NCBI GenBank assembly: GCA_964388445.1
Contig: CAYMAI010000008.1
Coordinates: forward strand, 1 to 64,000
DNA length: 64,000 nt
Direction: 5' to 3'
From: CAYMAI01 sp964388445
Lineage (GTDB): Bacteria; 4484-113; JAGGVC01
The notes under the pieces were generated by a model that was given only the letters and a program-made list of their open reading frames with translations, ran no database searches and was not told the DNA's origin. The position numbers were made by a program, and so were the translations under genes. This document shows, one piece after another, positions 32,714 to 41,719 of this stretch. The number at the start of each line of letters is the position of its first letter. Position 1 is the first letter of the stretch.

Positions 32714-34322
32714 GTATATTTTCGTTACGGGCGGCAACGTCTCTTCGATCGGCAAAGGCATTGCAAGCGCCAGCATCGGTTTATTGCTCAAGGCGATGGG
32801 CTACAAAGTCTCGGTCATGAAAATCGACCCGTACCTTAACGTCGACGCGGGCACGATGAATCCGCTTCAGCACGGCGAAGTGTTCGTAACTCGCGACGGT
32901 GCGGAAACCGACCTCGACCTCGGCCATTACGAGCGCTTTATCGACGTAGAGCTGACACGGCTCTCGAACGTAACGACCGGCCAGGTGTATAAAACCGTGC
33001 TGGAAAGCGAACGGCGCGGACAGGAACACCTCGGAAGCACAATTCAGGTTATCCCGCACGTCACCGACGAAATTAAATACCGAATAAAAGCCCTTACGGC
33101 CCAGCATCGCGCACATGTGGTCATCGTTGAAATCGGCGGAACGGTTGGCGATATCGAAAGTTTGCCCTTTCTCGAGGCTATCCGCCAGTTCCGTAACGAA
33201 GTTAGACGAAGCGGCGAAAGCGCGATCAACATTCACGTAACGCTGATTCCATATCTTTTCCCCGGCGGCGAGCTTAAAACCAAACTTACCCAGCACAGCG
33301 TAAAAGAACTCCGCAGCATCGGTATACAGCCGGATATAATTATCTGCCGCTCGAACTATCCGCTTGACGCGGGCATCAAAGCCAAAATCAGCCTGTTCTG
33401 CGACATCGAGCCGGATGCCGTGATTCAGGGCGTGGACGCCGAGAGCATTTACGACGTCCCGCTTATGCTGAAAGATGAAAAAGTCGACCAGCTGGTTTGC
33501 AGCAAGCTCGGCCTTGCCTACAGCGAGCCCGACTTAACGAAATGGTGGAAGCTGCGAGACAACCGCAAACATCCCAAAGGCAATGTCAAAGTTGCGCTGG
33601 TCGGAAAATACGTAAAACTTATCGACGCTTATATGTCGATTAACGAAAGCCTTAAACACGCGGCGTACGCAAACCGGAAGGAACTTGAAATATCGTACAT
33701 CGACGCAGAAACCGTAAGCAACGACAACGCTGCAAGAAAACTGAAGGGAGTTGACGGGCTTCTTATTCCGTACGGGTTCGGCAGCCGCGGAATGGACGGC
33801 AAAATCGCCGCAATAAAACATGCGCGCGAAACCGGACTTCCGTTCTTCGGAATATGCTTCGGGCTGCAGTGCGCGGTAGTGGAATTCGCCAGAAACGTTT
33901 TGAAACTTCAGGACGCGAATTCGACCGAGTATCGTCCGAAGTGCAAGAACCCTGTCATCGCGAAAATGAGCGAGCAGGAAAAGGTAAAGGACCTCGGCGG
34001 CACGATGCGCCTAGGCGATTACACCGCGGTTTTGAAACACGGTACGCTGTCGTACAAGCTGTACGGCAGAGAGCGTATCGTCGAGCGGCACAGGCACAGG
34101 TGGGAAGTGAACAACTCCTATCGCGACGCGCTTGAAGCCGCCGGAATGAGCATAAGCGCGGCGTCGCCGGACGGCAGGCTCGTCGAAATGATTGAAATTC
34201 CGGAACATCCGTTCTTCGTCGCCACGCAGGCGCACCCGGAATTCAAAAGCCGTCCCACACGCCCGCATCCTTTATTCGACGGGTTTATCAAAGCGAGCGC
34301 GGCGGAGCGGAAAAGCACATAA
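32706..34322 (+). CDS. pyrG: CTP synthase
   Basis: Makes CTP from UTP with glutamine-derived ammonia. The amidoligase half opens KYIFVTGGNVSSIGKGIASAS and has KIDPYLNVDAGTMNP, GEVFVTRDGAETDLDLGHYERF and EIGGTVGDIESLPFLEAIRQ. The C-terminal class I glutaminase has FFGICFGLQCAV (nucleophile Cys) and ATQAHPEFKSRP (His-x-Glu). It is full length. ATG 32706 (MAKYIF) is the canonical start; an ATG two codons earlier is also in frame. Third gene of the tal operon. Confidence 0.98.
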   Translation: MAKYIFVTGGNVSSIGKGIASASIGLLLKAMGYKVSVMKIDPYLNVDAGTMNPLQHGEVFVTRDGAETDLDLGHYERFIDVELTRLSNVTTGQVYKTVLESERRGQEHLGSTIQVIPHVTDEIKYRIKALTAQHRAHVVIVEIGGTVGDIESLPFLEAIRQFRNEVRRSGESAINIHVTLIPYLFPGGELKTKLTQHSVKELRSIGIQPDIIICRSNYPLDAGIKAKISLFCDIEPDAVIQGVDAESIYDVPLMLKDEKVDQLVCSKLGLAYSEPDLTKWWKLRDNRKHPKGNVKVALVGKYVKLIDAYMSINESLKHAAYANRKELEISYIDAETVSNDNAARKLKGVDGLLIPYGFGSRGMDGKIAAIKHARETGLPFFGICFGLQCAVVEFARNVLKLQDANSTEYRPKCKNPVIAKMSEQEKVKDLGGTMRLGDYTAVLKHGTLSYKLYGRERIVERHRHRWEVNNSYRDALEAAGMSISAASPDGRLVEMIEIPEHPFFVATQAHPEFKSRPTRPHPLFDGFIKASAAERKST

Positions 34323-34369
34323 TATTCGACCTCGCTTGCAGCAAAAACACAAATTTCGGATTTGATTAT

Positions 34370-34621
34370 TCAACCGCGGAGTCCCAGCCGCACTTTCTGC
34401 GAAGTATCAACGGTTTCTAGCCGCGTAATTGTTGCGATATTTACATTCACTCGTCCGCCGCGCCAGCCACCGCCGCTCCTTTCCGCCCCCTCGGCAGCTT
34501 CCACAACGATAAAGTCGTCGAACGTCTCAACTATGCGTACGGCATTGTAATGCACCCCGCCGTTGCCCGTTACGTTCAATAACTCGCCGGCGTCGCGATA
34601 TTTGTCAACCAATCTTGCCAT
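34370..34621 (-). CDS. Small hypothetical beta-rich protein
   Basis: 83 residues, unrecognised. ARLVDKYRDAGELLNV leads into strands (AVRIVETFDDFIVVEAAE and VNVNIATITRLETV) separated by a Gly/Arg turn, suggesting a small SH3- or Sm-like barrel. The start at 34621 is fixed by GGAG seven bases ahead; the frame is open nine codons further. It follows the SRPBCC gene by 47 bases on the same strand. Confidence 0.65.
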   Translation of the reverse strand: MARLVDKYRDAGELLNVTGNGGVHYNAVRIVETFDDFIVVEAAEGAERSGGGWRGGRVNVNIATITRLETVDTSQKVRLGLRG

Positions 34622-34668
34622 ATCTTTTCTCCGCAATCGAACGGCCATTTCCCGAATCCATACGAGAT

Positions 34669-35352
34669 TCAGTTCGAATTCTTTGCTTTCATCCAGTCAT
34701 CATGCTTAATTCCCTTTCCCGTTTCGACAAACGATTTCAGACTGTCGAGCGCCCAACTCCAACCTTCACGCATATCTTCGACGTCCTTTTCGCTGTCGAG
34801 CTTTGAATGCGAAATTCGCACATTCGTTTTGCCGTCGGGTTTAGCGAAAAACCAGACATTAATCTCCGTACCGGGGCAATACTTCTCGTTCTCCCAGGTG
34901 AAGCGGATGCGCTTGCCATCGGCTATATATAGATAAACGCCCTTGTCGCCGTCGCCGTTCTTATACTCGCCGCCTTGCCGGAAGTCGTGCTTCATTTTGG
35001 AAGTAAACCACTTACTCATTTTCGCCGCGTCCGCCCAAGCATCGAATATCGCTCCTGGCGCGGCGTAGATAGTGCGAGACACGCTGAATTCCAGCTTGCC
35101 GGGCTTGGGAATTTCTTTCGTGCGCAGGCCGCGCTCGTACTCGTATTTGACGACTACGGTTTGCGACCACCATGCGGACACGCCGTGATTTTCGTAAAGG
35201 TAAAACGCCGCATTCCGGTGACCGTTCTTTTTGACGTCGTACTTGTCGAGGATTTTCAGCCACTCGCTCCACGGCTTGCCCGTCTTTTTCTCGACGGCCT
35301 CGCCGCTGATGTGATACTTTTCCTTCTCTGAGTCGATTTTCGCTTTAGGCAT
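34669..35352 (-). CDS. DUF4287 plus SRPBCC (AHSA1-like) protein
   Basis: 227 residues in two domains. Residues 10-75 match DUF4287 (TGKPWSEWLKILDKYDVKKNGHRNAAFYLYENHGVSAWWSQTV, in part). Residues about 85-215 form an SRPBCC/START-like ligand-binding domain (SVSRTIYAAPGAIFDAWADAAKMSKWF, IRFTWENEKYCPGTEINVWF, VRISHSKLDSEKDVEDMREGWSWALDSLK). The fused arrangement is known in many soil bacteria; function unknown. GGAG lies six bases before the ATG. Confidence 0.87.
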   Translation of the reverse strand: MPKAKIDSEKEKYHISGEAVEKKTGKPWSEWLKILDKYDVKKNGHRNAAFYLYENHGVSAWWSQTVVVKYEYERGLRTKEIPKPGKLEFSVSRTIYAAPGAIFDAWADAAKMSKWFTSKMKHDFRQGGEYKNGDGDKGVYLYIADGKRIRFTWENEKYCPGTEINVWFFAKPDGKTNVRISHSKLDSEKDVEDMREGWSWALDSLKSFVETGKGIKHDDWMKAKNSN

Positions 35353-35554
35353 AAGCCACTCCAGAAAAAAATTTCCTTAACCGGCGTAGTAACATATTCG
35401 ATTACCAAGTGCATTCGCGAATTATCAAATCGGCAGTGCACGGCAGTTGATTAGCTACGCAGAGGGTTTTCCGATTACCACTTGTCGAAACGCTTCAAAT
35501 TCAGCATTTGCTAATGGTATTGGAGTTAATCTTCAAGCCTCGAACAAAGTAGAA

Positions 35555-37162
35555 TCACATCCTGAACACGCCGAACTTCTTGGCTTCCGCCGGCGCGTTC
35601 GCAGAAAGCTCCAGGCTGAGGCCAAGCACCATCCGAGTGTCCACCGGGTCGATTATCCCGTCGTCCCAAAGCCGCGCCGTCGAATAGTACGAACTGCCTT
35701 CGAATTCGTAACGCTCGATAATTGGGCGCTTGAATTCGGCCTGCTCCTCATCGCTCATCGTCTTTCCTTCGCGCTCAAGCTGGTCAACCTTCACCGTGCA
35801 AAGGACGCCCGCCGCCTGCTCGCCGCCCATCACGCTTATACGTGCGCCCGGCCACATAAACAAAAATCGAGGGTCGTAAGCCCTGCCGCACATTCCGTAA
35901 TTTCCCGCACCGAAACTGCCGCCGATTATCACCGTGAATTTTGGCACATTCGCGCACGCGACCGCGTGCACCATCTTCGCCCCGTCTTTCGCTATGCCGC
36001 CGTGCTCCGCCGCCCGCCCGACCATGTATCCGGTGATGTTCTGCAAAAACAAAAGCGGAATTCCGCGTTCGCAGCACATATCGATAAAGTGCGTGGCCTT
36101 AAGCGCAGACTCGCTGAAAAGTACGCCGTTGTTGCCTAAAATGCCGACCGGATAGCCCCAGATATGCGCGAATCCACATACGACCGTAGTAGCATACTGC
36201 GCCTTGAATTCGTGAAACTCGCTGCCGTCCACAATGCGTGCGATAACTTCGCGCACGTCGTATGGCTTGCTGAAGCTGCGGCTTACGATACCGTATAGTT
36301 CGTCCGCATCGTAAAGCGGCTCCGCGGGCTCTTTTGTCCGGAATGGCCTTTCCTTTGGACGATGAAGATGGCCGGCAACGTCTCGCAATATACGAATGGC
36401 GTCGTCGTCGTCGTCCGCAAGGTGGTCTGCCACGCCGGAAATCTTGCAGTGCACGTCCGCGCCGCCAAGCTCTTCCGCCGTTATTTCTTCGCCGGTCGCG
36501 GCTTTTACGAGCGGCGGGCCGCCGAGGAAAATCGTGGCGATCCCTTTGACCATAATCGCTTCGTCGCTCATCGCGGGAACGTAAGCGCCGCCGGCGGTGC
36601 AGCTGCCCATTACTGCGCTGATCTGCGGAATGTTCATTTTGGAAAGCACCGCTTGGTTATAGAAAATCCGCCCGAAGTGAAAACGGTCGGGAAAAACCTC
36701 CGCCTGCAACGGAAGAAACGCGCCGCCGCTATCCACCAGGTAAATGCACGGCAGCCGGTTTTCCATCGCTATTTCCTGCGCGCGTATATGCTTGCGCACG
36801 GTTATCGGATAATACGTGCCGCCTTTCACGGTCGCATTGTTCGCGACAATCATGCACTGGGTTCCTTCGATGCGTCCCACGCCGGTGACTAGACCCGCGC
36901 CAGGCGCATCCCCGCCGTACATATCCCATGCGGCGAGCGGCATTAGTTCCAGAAACGGAGACCCCGGATCTATCAAGCGCTCGATACGATCCCAAACGTA
37001 AAGTTTGCCTTGCTCGATATGCCTTTGCCGAGCCTTGTCCGGTCCGCCTTTGCGAACTTGTGCAAGGCGATCCTTAAGTTCGGCCGCGAGCGACGATTGA
37101 TACTCGAAGTTCGCCTTATACTCGTCACCGGATTTGTTGACTCGCGTGGGTAATACCGCCAT
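35555..37162 (-). CDS. mccB: Methylcrotonoyl-CoA carboxylase carboxyltransferase subunit
   Basis: Transfers carboxyl from carboxybiotin to 3-methylcrotonyl-CoA in leucine breakdown. 535 residues with two crotonase-like halves. Diagnostic are SPFLELMPLAAWDMYGG, ATVKGGTYYPITVRKHIRAQEIA, LVDSGGAFLPLQAEVFPDR, VMGSCTAGGAYVPAMSDEA, TIFLGGPPLVKAATGE and SFGAGNYGMCGRAYDPRFLFMWPGARISVMGGEQAAGVL. These fit MCC-beta better than PCC-beta; a geranyl-CoA or broad acyl-CoA carboxylase is possible. The biotin carboxylase/carrier subunit, usually adjacent, is missing from the window. Confidence 0.93.
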   Translation of the reverse strand: MAVLPTRVNKSGDEYKANFEYQSSLAAELKDRLAQVRKGGPDKARQRHIEQGKLYVWDRIERLIDPGSPFLELMPLAAWDMYGGDAPGAGLVTGVGRIEGTQCMIVANNATVKGGTYYPITVRKHIRAQEIAMENRLPCIYLVDSGGAFLPLQAEVFPDRFHFGRIFYNQAVLSKMNIPQISAVMGSCTAGGAYVPAMSDEAIMVKGIATIFLGGPPLVKAATGEEITAEELGGADVHCKISGVADHLADDDDDAIRILRDVAGHLHRPKERPFRTKEPAEPLYDADELYGIVSRSFSKPYDVREVIARIVDGSEFHEFKAQYATTVVCGFAHIWGYPVGILGNNGVLFSESALKATHFIDMCCERGIPLLFLQNITGYMVGRAAEHGGIAKDGAKMVHAVACANVPKFTVIIGGSFGAGNYGMCGRAYDPRFLFMWPGARISVMGGEQAAGVLCTVKVDQLEREGKTMSDEEQAEFKRPIIERYEFEGSSYYSTARLWDDGIIDPVDTRMVLGLSLELSANAPAEAKKFGVFRM

Positions 37163-37422
37163 TATTCGCCCCGTGAAATTGAGAATGAGGACCGCGCGAT
37201 TATAGCCGAGCGCGGCACATTACAAAAACAGAGCGTGAAGGCGCATCCAAATCGGCCGCTATGTGAATTATCGCGGTTTTTTGGTAGAAATACGTAATCT
37301 ATAGTCCGTCAATTACGGAATGTCAGTTGTTAAACTTCCCAACAGACCGGTTATTCCTTCGATTATCGCGCCGGAACCGCGGTAAGTATCCTCTTGCGAA
37401 TTCTTGATTTTTGGAGGAACCG

Positions 37423-38010
37423 ATGAACCGTTTATTATCGCTTTTGGTGCTTTCGCTCGTATTGTCGCTCGCCGTATCGAAGGCTTCATTCGCCGACGAA
37501 CATGGCGATGCGCCGAAGTTCAACATCGGCGCGATTTACGTAATCGCCGAAGATTTTGACGCTCTTAGCGCTTGGTACCAAGACACATTCGGATTTGCGG
37601 AGGTGCATTTCGACCCCACGGTGCCGATTCGCGTGTTCGCGCATGAAGGCGGCCACCCGTTTGCCGTTATTTCTTCGACAGGCATCGAGCATCCCGTGCC
37701 GTCCCCTCGCAGCAATGCCGTCGTTTTCGATTTTACCGTGCCCGATTGCGCATCGGCGTTCGAATGGGCGGTTGCGAAAGGCGCGACCGCATACCTCGAG
37801 CCTACGCCTATGCCCGGAATAACCCTTGCCGTTATAGGCGACCCGGAGGGTAACGAAATCTGGCTTATCGAATGGAGCGAAGAAATGATGGCAGCTCATG
37901 AGGAAGCTATGGCGGCGAAGTCCGGCGAGCTTTCCGCGTGCGAGTGCGGCGCGGCCTGCGGCTGCGGCCACTGCAAAGGCACGGCAGACGTCTGCGGCTG
38001 CGGAAAATAA
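37423..38010 (+). CDS. Exported VOC-fold protein with Cys-rich metal-binding tail
   Basis: 195 residues. Signal peptide about 1-26 (LLSLLVLSLVLSLAVSKASFA). A glyoxalase/VOC domain covers about 35-155 (IGAIYVIAEDFDALSAWYQDTFGFAE, VVFDFTVPDCASAFEWAVAKGA, AVIGDPEGNEIWLIEW). An unusual C-terminal tail holds seven Cys and one His in about 25 residues (CECGAACGCGHCKG and CGCG), like a small metallothionein. VOC enzymes are usually cytoplasmic, so an exported one with a metal-binding tail is odd. Function unknown: metal storage, sensing or detoxification may be guessed. GGAGG lies five bases before ATG 37423. A strong terminator follows. Confidence 0.85.
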   Translation: MNRLLSLLVLSLVLSLAVSKASFADEHGDAPKFNIGAIYVIAEDFDALSAWYQDTFGFAEVHFDPTVPIRVFAHEGGHPFAVISSTGIEHPVPSPRSNAVVFDFTVPDCASAFEWAVAKGATAYLEPTPMPGITLAVIGDPEGNEIWLIEWSEEMMAAHEEAMAAKSGELSACECGAACGCGHCKGTADVCGCGK

Positions 38011-38030
38011 CCTGTATATTGCAATTTTAT

Positions 38031-38060
38031 TGCCGCGCTTGATTGCGCGGCATTTTTTTT
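38031..38060 (+). terminator. Rho-independent terminator after the VOC gene
   Basis: TGCCGCGC, loop TTGATT, GCGCGGCA, then eight T. Perfect 8-bp stem, 20 bases after the stop codon. It works only for the plus strand; the minus-strand side has no T-run. Confidence 0.95.
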
Positions 38061-38084
38061 GTTATTTTATTTCCAATTGCACAG

Positions 38085-38615
38085 CTAAATGCTTTCATTT
38101 TGATATTTTCCTTTATAAAGTCTTGAAGTAGGCTCTTCCAAGCGTATAAAAAATATCTGTCCTATTCTTGCATTTTTATAAAGCCTAATCGGATTTAAAA
38201 CGTTTAACAATCCTTGTCCCCTGCCCTTGTATCCGGGATCCCAAACCGCCGAATAAAGAGTTGCGCCGCATCGCATCAAACTCGACCTCGGCAAGATTAT
38301 TCCGACGGCGCCTACCGGCACTTCCACTATTTCGTTATATCGAACCAGATATCCCCCTTGCGCAAGATCGACAAAGCCCTCGAAGGGAACATGTTCGGCC
38401 TCAGCCTCTTCCATAAGCTCGTATCCGCCGCTTTGCTGAATCCATTCCACTTTTTCGGTTGCGGGCAATCTGCGTTTCGAATTGGAAAAATCGATCGAAC
38501 CGCCAGACGTGAATTTTTCGATTTCGCCGGCTGTCAAGTCGATGCCCGCGCCTTGCAGTTGTATTTGGGCATTAATAAAATTCTCTATCGATACGGAGTC
38601 CGGTTTGATAATCAT
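38085..38615 (-). CDS. dUTPase / dCTP deaminase family protein
   Basis: 176 residues of the trimeric dUTPase/Dcd fold. QLQGAGIDLTAGEI and the key PRSSLMRCGATLYSAVWDPGYKGRGQGLLNV region (in part) hold the RSS nucleotide-binding motif and the D-x-GYxG turn. Length and the RSSL-RxG-ATL order resemble archaeal-type dUTPases and Dcd relatives, so deaminase versus diphosphatase is undecided. Codons are AT-richer than neighbours. It is convergent with the VOC gene and stands alone. Confidence 0.85.
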   Translation of the reverse strand: MIIKPDSVSIENFINAQIQLQGAGIDLTAGEIEKFTSGGSIDFSNSKRRLPATEKVEWIQQSGGYELMEEAEAEHVPFEGFVDLAQGGYLVRYNEIVEVPVGAVGIILPRSSLMRCGATLYSAVWDPGYKGRGQGLLNVLNPIRLYKNARIGQIFFIRLEEPTSRLYKGKYQNESI

Positions 38616-38783
38616 TTCGCTTTTACCTTAAAGTTAATCGCTCGCGCATTCCCTGCGCGGCGCGCGATAAGGTATCATAACTTCGGCCGAATGGCTTATC
38701 TCCGCGACGTTTCGCCATTTTGAGCGGCTTTTGCGGAAACGGCCATGTTCGAATGTTTGTTAATGCGGTTTTGGAGTATTAGA

Positions 38784-39923
38784 ATGGCCAAATACACCTT
38801 TCCTGTGAACGCTATTCGAAGCGGAGAATTTTACGAATCGGATTTATTCGTCGAAAAGGCGTTCTTGCTCCGTCAGGGTCACAAAGTAACGCCGGAGCTG
38901 ATGATTCGGCTAAAGAAGCAGGGCATCAAAGAGCTTTCCACCAGACTGGAGGCTCTTGCGACGAGGATGCGCGAACGGACGGCCGCGCTATCGGACGGCG
39001 ACCGGTTGACGCTAGCCGAAAACAGGGACGCTTTACTGGCGGAACTCGGTGTCGAACCGGTCTTGCCCAAAGAAAAATACAAAGAAGCAGTCGCCGTCGT
39101 GGCGCAATCTTTCCACGACGTAGCCGACGGCACATTGGACGGCTTCGGAGACCTGTGGCAAACTGCCGAAATGATTGCGAATACCGCGATTTATACTGGC
39201 GCCGAGCTACTTAAACCCCTCGACGTTCCAAGCGCCGAAGATTATTACAGTTATCATACCGTCAACGTCACGCTATTGATGGCGGGCGCATTTTCGTCCG
39301 TATGCAAAGCTGTCGGCAAAGTAAATGCCGCAATGGGTTGCTTGATGCACGACCTCGGCAAAGCTTTTGTACCGCCCGAAGTGCTGTTTAAAAAGGGAGC
39401 GCTGACGCCGGACGAATATTCTCTAATAAAAAAACACATCGACCATAGCTCCCGGCTTATCGGCGAATGCGGGGAAGTTCACGAACAAGTTAGATGGATG
39501 GTTTCCGGACATCACGAAAAATTCAATGGCACAGGCTACCCGGACGGCCTTAAAGCCGATGGAATTCCGCATTTGGCAAGATGGCTAACCGCTTGCGACG
39601 TTTACGACGCGCTGACCACGAGCCGCTCTTACCAAAGCCGAATCGCACCTCCAATCGCTCTCGAACTAATCTCGCAGAGCGCGGGCAGTCATTTCGACCC
39701 TGACTGCACTACGGCAATTAAAGAAAGGCTCGGTGCATACCCGGTCGGCAGCTATTTGCTTCTTGAAGACGGTCGAGTCTCGCTGGTTACAAAAGTTTTT
39801 CCCGATTCCGAACCGTACAAAGCCGAAGCGGCGTTGATTTCGACAAGCAGACGCTTGCCCGAACCCGCCGGCAAAGTGACCATTCCTACCGATGGCGCCG
39901 TCTTGGACACGATAGACATTTAA
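38784..39923 (+). CDS. HD-GYP domain protein, likely c-di-GMP phosphodiesterase
   Basis: 379 residues. An N-terminal region (residues 1-100: YTFPVNAIRSGEFYESDLFVEKAFLLRQG) resembles the DUF3391-like part found in many HD-GYP proteins. The HD-GYP domain follows, with MHDLGKAFVPPEVLFKKGALTPDEY, KHIDHSS, SGHHEKFNGTGYPDGLK and ACDVYDALTTSRSY. HD, HHE and GYP are all intact, so hydrolysis of c-di-GMP is expected. GGAG lies eight bases before ATG 38784. The next gene starts three bases after its stop. Confidence 0.93.
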   Translation: MAKYTFPVNAIRSGEFYESDLFVEKAFLLRQGHKVTPELMIRLKKQGIKELSTRLEALATRMRERTAALSDGDRLTLAENRDALLAELGVEPVLPKEKYKEAVAVVAQSFHDVADGTLDGFGDLWQTAEMIANTAIYTGAELLKPLDVPSAEDYYSYHTVNVTLLMAGAFSSVCKAVGKVNAAMGCLMHDLGKAFVPPEVLFKKGALTPDEYSLIKKHIDHSSRLIGECGEVHEQVRWMVSGHHEKFNGTGYPDGLKADGIPHLARWLTACDVYDALTTSRSYQSRIAPPIALELISQSAGSHFDPDCTTAIKERLGAYPVGSYLLLEDGRVSLVTKVFPDSEPYKAEAALISTSRRLPEPAGKVTIPTDGAVLDTIDI

Positions 39924-39926
39924 AAC

Positions 39927-41198
39927 ATGACCAAAACCGCCGCAAATTCGATTTCGAAACGTGTTTTTGCAATTCCAACCGGTGCCGTTTTGTCCTTGTT
40001 TCTGATATTGGCTGGAGCGCCTCAATCGGTTTACGGCGAATCTGCCGATGCCGTGGCGAATGTCGATTGCCCGATTGACGGGACATCGATCGAATACAAA
40101 CTAAGCCAGCCGCCGAAAGGGCATCTTATCGAAGATAGGGATTACTGCTTAAGGGTCGTGCCGGAAATCACCTCGTTTAAAACAATCGGGCTTTATCCGG
40201 CAAGACTCGCCGTTTGCCCGAAATGCGGTTTCGCCGCGCCGCCGGAATCGCCAGTCTGGAACGGCGGCGGAGAATTCACAAAATGGTACTCGGAAACCTT
40301 TGCGGATGCTATGACGGGCGGCTCGCGTGCCTTAAGACCGTCTTGGGAATTGTTCGAGCGCTATGCGCGCTCTCTCGAGCGGCAGCGCGCGGACGAACGG
40401 GATATCGCACTCGCATGGCTAGACGCATCCTTCTGCATCAGAACCGGATTTTGGGAAGAGAATCCCGGGTGGGCTGCACTGAGCGGCGAGACTGTCGCCG
40501 AGCTTGCGGACGCTACCCCGCTCGAAGTTCCCTTTCCATCCCCCAGAATTTTATACGAGGAGTCTATTGAAATCCCGGTTTATTTTCACGACTTGTTTTT
40601 CAGCGCCAGGCGCGCCGGGCCCGCGCTGGGTGTTCTTGGTTGCTATTGGCTTGCTCGCGGCGAAACCGCGCGCGTACAGAACGCGATCAACTCCCTGTCC
40701 GAAATCGAACTTTCGCTTGGCTCGAATCTGGCCGGCAAGGGGCCGAAGCTGATGAGGGATATTGCGGGAAGCGGAATCGTCGAAAAGATGCGCGAATATC
40801 AAACCAATGCAGCGGTTAGCTTCGAGCTCGCCTTGGATCGCGGTCAAATACTATCGTCGGAAATACCGCTTGTTTATTTTCATCTGGGCGAACTATACAG
40901 ACGATCCGGCGAATTGAAGAATGCGGAAAGATATTACAAGCTTGCTCATTCGAATCACGCAACTTCGGACAAAATAAGGGAAAAATCGAAATCGGGCTTG
41001 GAATTAATCGCGCTTGACGAAGCGCTTTACGAAGAATTGGTCTCTTTCATAACCGCAGATTTCATTGATGAATTGCCGATCGACGCAGTAGCTGAAGAGA
41101 TCGAAACATTCGAGGAGACGCCGGAGGAGAAACCCGAGCCGAAATACAATATCGGCAGCGCTATTGAAGTTGGAAAGCCAAAGAAACCGAAGAAATAG
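39927..41198 (+). CDS. Exported DUF2225-like protein with C-terminal TPR
   Basis: 423 residues. A signal peptide (AIPTGAVLSLFLILAGAPQSVYG) is followed by a DUF2225-like zinc-ribbon region. The first CxxC of the family is reduced here to CPID, while CPKCGFAA is kept near residue 92. A helical stretch with the FCIRTGFWEENPG segment and a TPR repeat (PLVYFHLGELYRRSGELKNAERYYKLAH) follow, then an acidic and lysine-rich tail. DUF2225 function is unknown. It is coupled (three-base gap) to an HD-GYP phosphodiesterase. Confidence 0.78.
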   Translation: MTKTAANSISKRVFAIPTGAVLSLFLILAGAPQSVYGESADAVANVDCPIDGTSIEYKLSQPPKGHLIEDRDYCLRVVPEITSFKTIGLYPARLAVCPKCGFAAPPESPVWNGGGEFTKWYSETFADAMTGGSRALRPSWELFERYARSLERQRADERDIALAWLDASFCIRTGFWEENPGWAALSGETVAELADATPLEVPFPSPRILYEESIEIPVYFHDLFFSARRAGPALGVLGCYWLARGETARVQNAINSLSEIELSLGSNLAGKGPKLMRDIAGSGIVEKMREYQTNAAVSFELALDRGQILSSEIPLVYFHLGELYRRSGELKNAERYYKLAHSNHATSDKIREKSKSGLELIALDEALYEELVSFITADFIDELPIDAVAEEIETFEETPEEKPEPKYNIGSAIEVGKPKKPKK

Positions 41199-41217
41199 TG
41201 CTATTTCTCGGCGATTG

Positions 41218-41526
41218 TTACTTGCCCTTCGCTTTTGGTTTTTCGTCCGGGTCCACAACGACGATCGGAACTTCGTTCGATTCGACATAACCGAATTCGC
41301 CTTTAAGCGTTTCGCCCTGATAGTCCTTGTCGTTTTTCAACCGGTTAGTGTCCGCCCGAATGGCCAAATATTTGTCTTGTAGAGCGTGATAAACTCGCTC
41401 TTGTTCTAAAAGTTTGCGCGTCAGTGCCATATCCTCACGCCACAGCTTTACAAACGAAAAAAGCGAGCATACGAGCGTGAGGACGAGCGCCGAAGCAACG
41501 ATTAACATGCGCACGCGACGCGGCAT
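41218..41526 (-). CDS. FtsB/DivIC-like cell-division protein
   Basis: 102 residues: short basic N-terminus, one membrane helix (about 6-27, MLIVASALVLTLVCSLFSFV), a coiled coil with leucines (MALTRKLLEQERVYHALQ), and RLKNDKDYQGETLKGEFGYVESNE. That last segment closely follows the FtsB/DivIC motif (LKnDPxYiEeiAReelGyvkpgE). FtsB links FtsL and FtsQ in the divisome. The ATG has no ribosome site, but an extended -10 ends seven bases ahead. It is convergent with the DUF2225 gene and divergent from pyk. Confidence 0.82.
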   Translation of the reverse strand: MPRRVRMLIVASALVLTLVCSLFSFVKLWREDMALTRKLLEQERVYHALQDKYLAIRADTNRLKNDKDYQGETLKGEFGYVESNEVPIVVVDPDEKPKAKGK

Positions 41527-41532
41527 ATGGAA

Positions 41533-41541
41533 ATACTATCA
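41533..41541 (-). promoter_or_regulatory. Extended -10 TGATAGTAT directly before the ftsB-like gene (leaderless)
   Basis: TGATAGTAT on the minus strand ends seven bases before the ATG at 41526. No Shine-Dalgarno fits in between, so a leaderless transcript is predicted. Confidence 0.4.
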
Positions 41542-41610
41542 AAAGCCAAAATTAAAATCAATATTTACAAGCCTCAACCGGCATGTTGCGAATATTTCTT
41601 GCCGAAATTC

Positions 41611-41640
41611 AAACGGATAAGCACGCAAAAAAATCCGTTT
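41611..41640. promoter_or_regulatory. 8-bp dyad between ftsB-like gene and pyk
   Basis: AAACGGAT, 14 bases, ATCCGTTT: a perfect inverted repeat in the divergent region, about 85-115 bases upstream of the pyk start site. The spacing suits a protein-binding operator more than a terminator. Confidence 0.4.
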
Positions 41641-41713
41641 CAAACATTTGCCAACAACGCAATGTTAATAGAAAAATTTCCGGCAAGGCGCGCGCGAATC
41701 CGATTTGCGCGCA

Positions 41714-41719
41714 TATAAT
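41714..41719 (+). promoter_or_regulatory. -10 box for pyk
   Basis: TATAAT 32 bases before the pyk ATG; no good -35 at standard spacing. Confidence 0.45.

Noticed and set aside
35447..36139. Plus-strand frame over the end of mccB
   Set aside because: Antisense shadow of MccB; only the first 100 bases are intergenic and hold no start signal.
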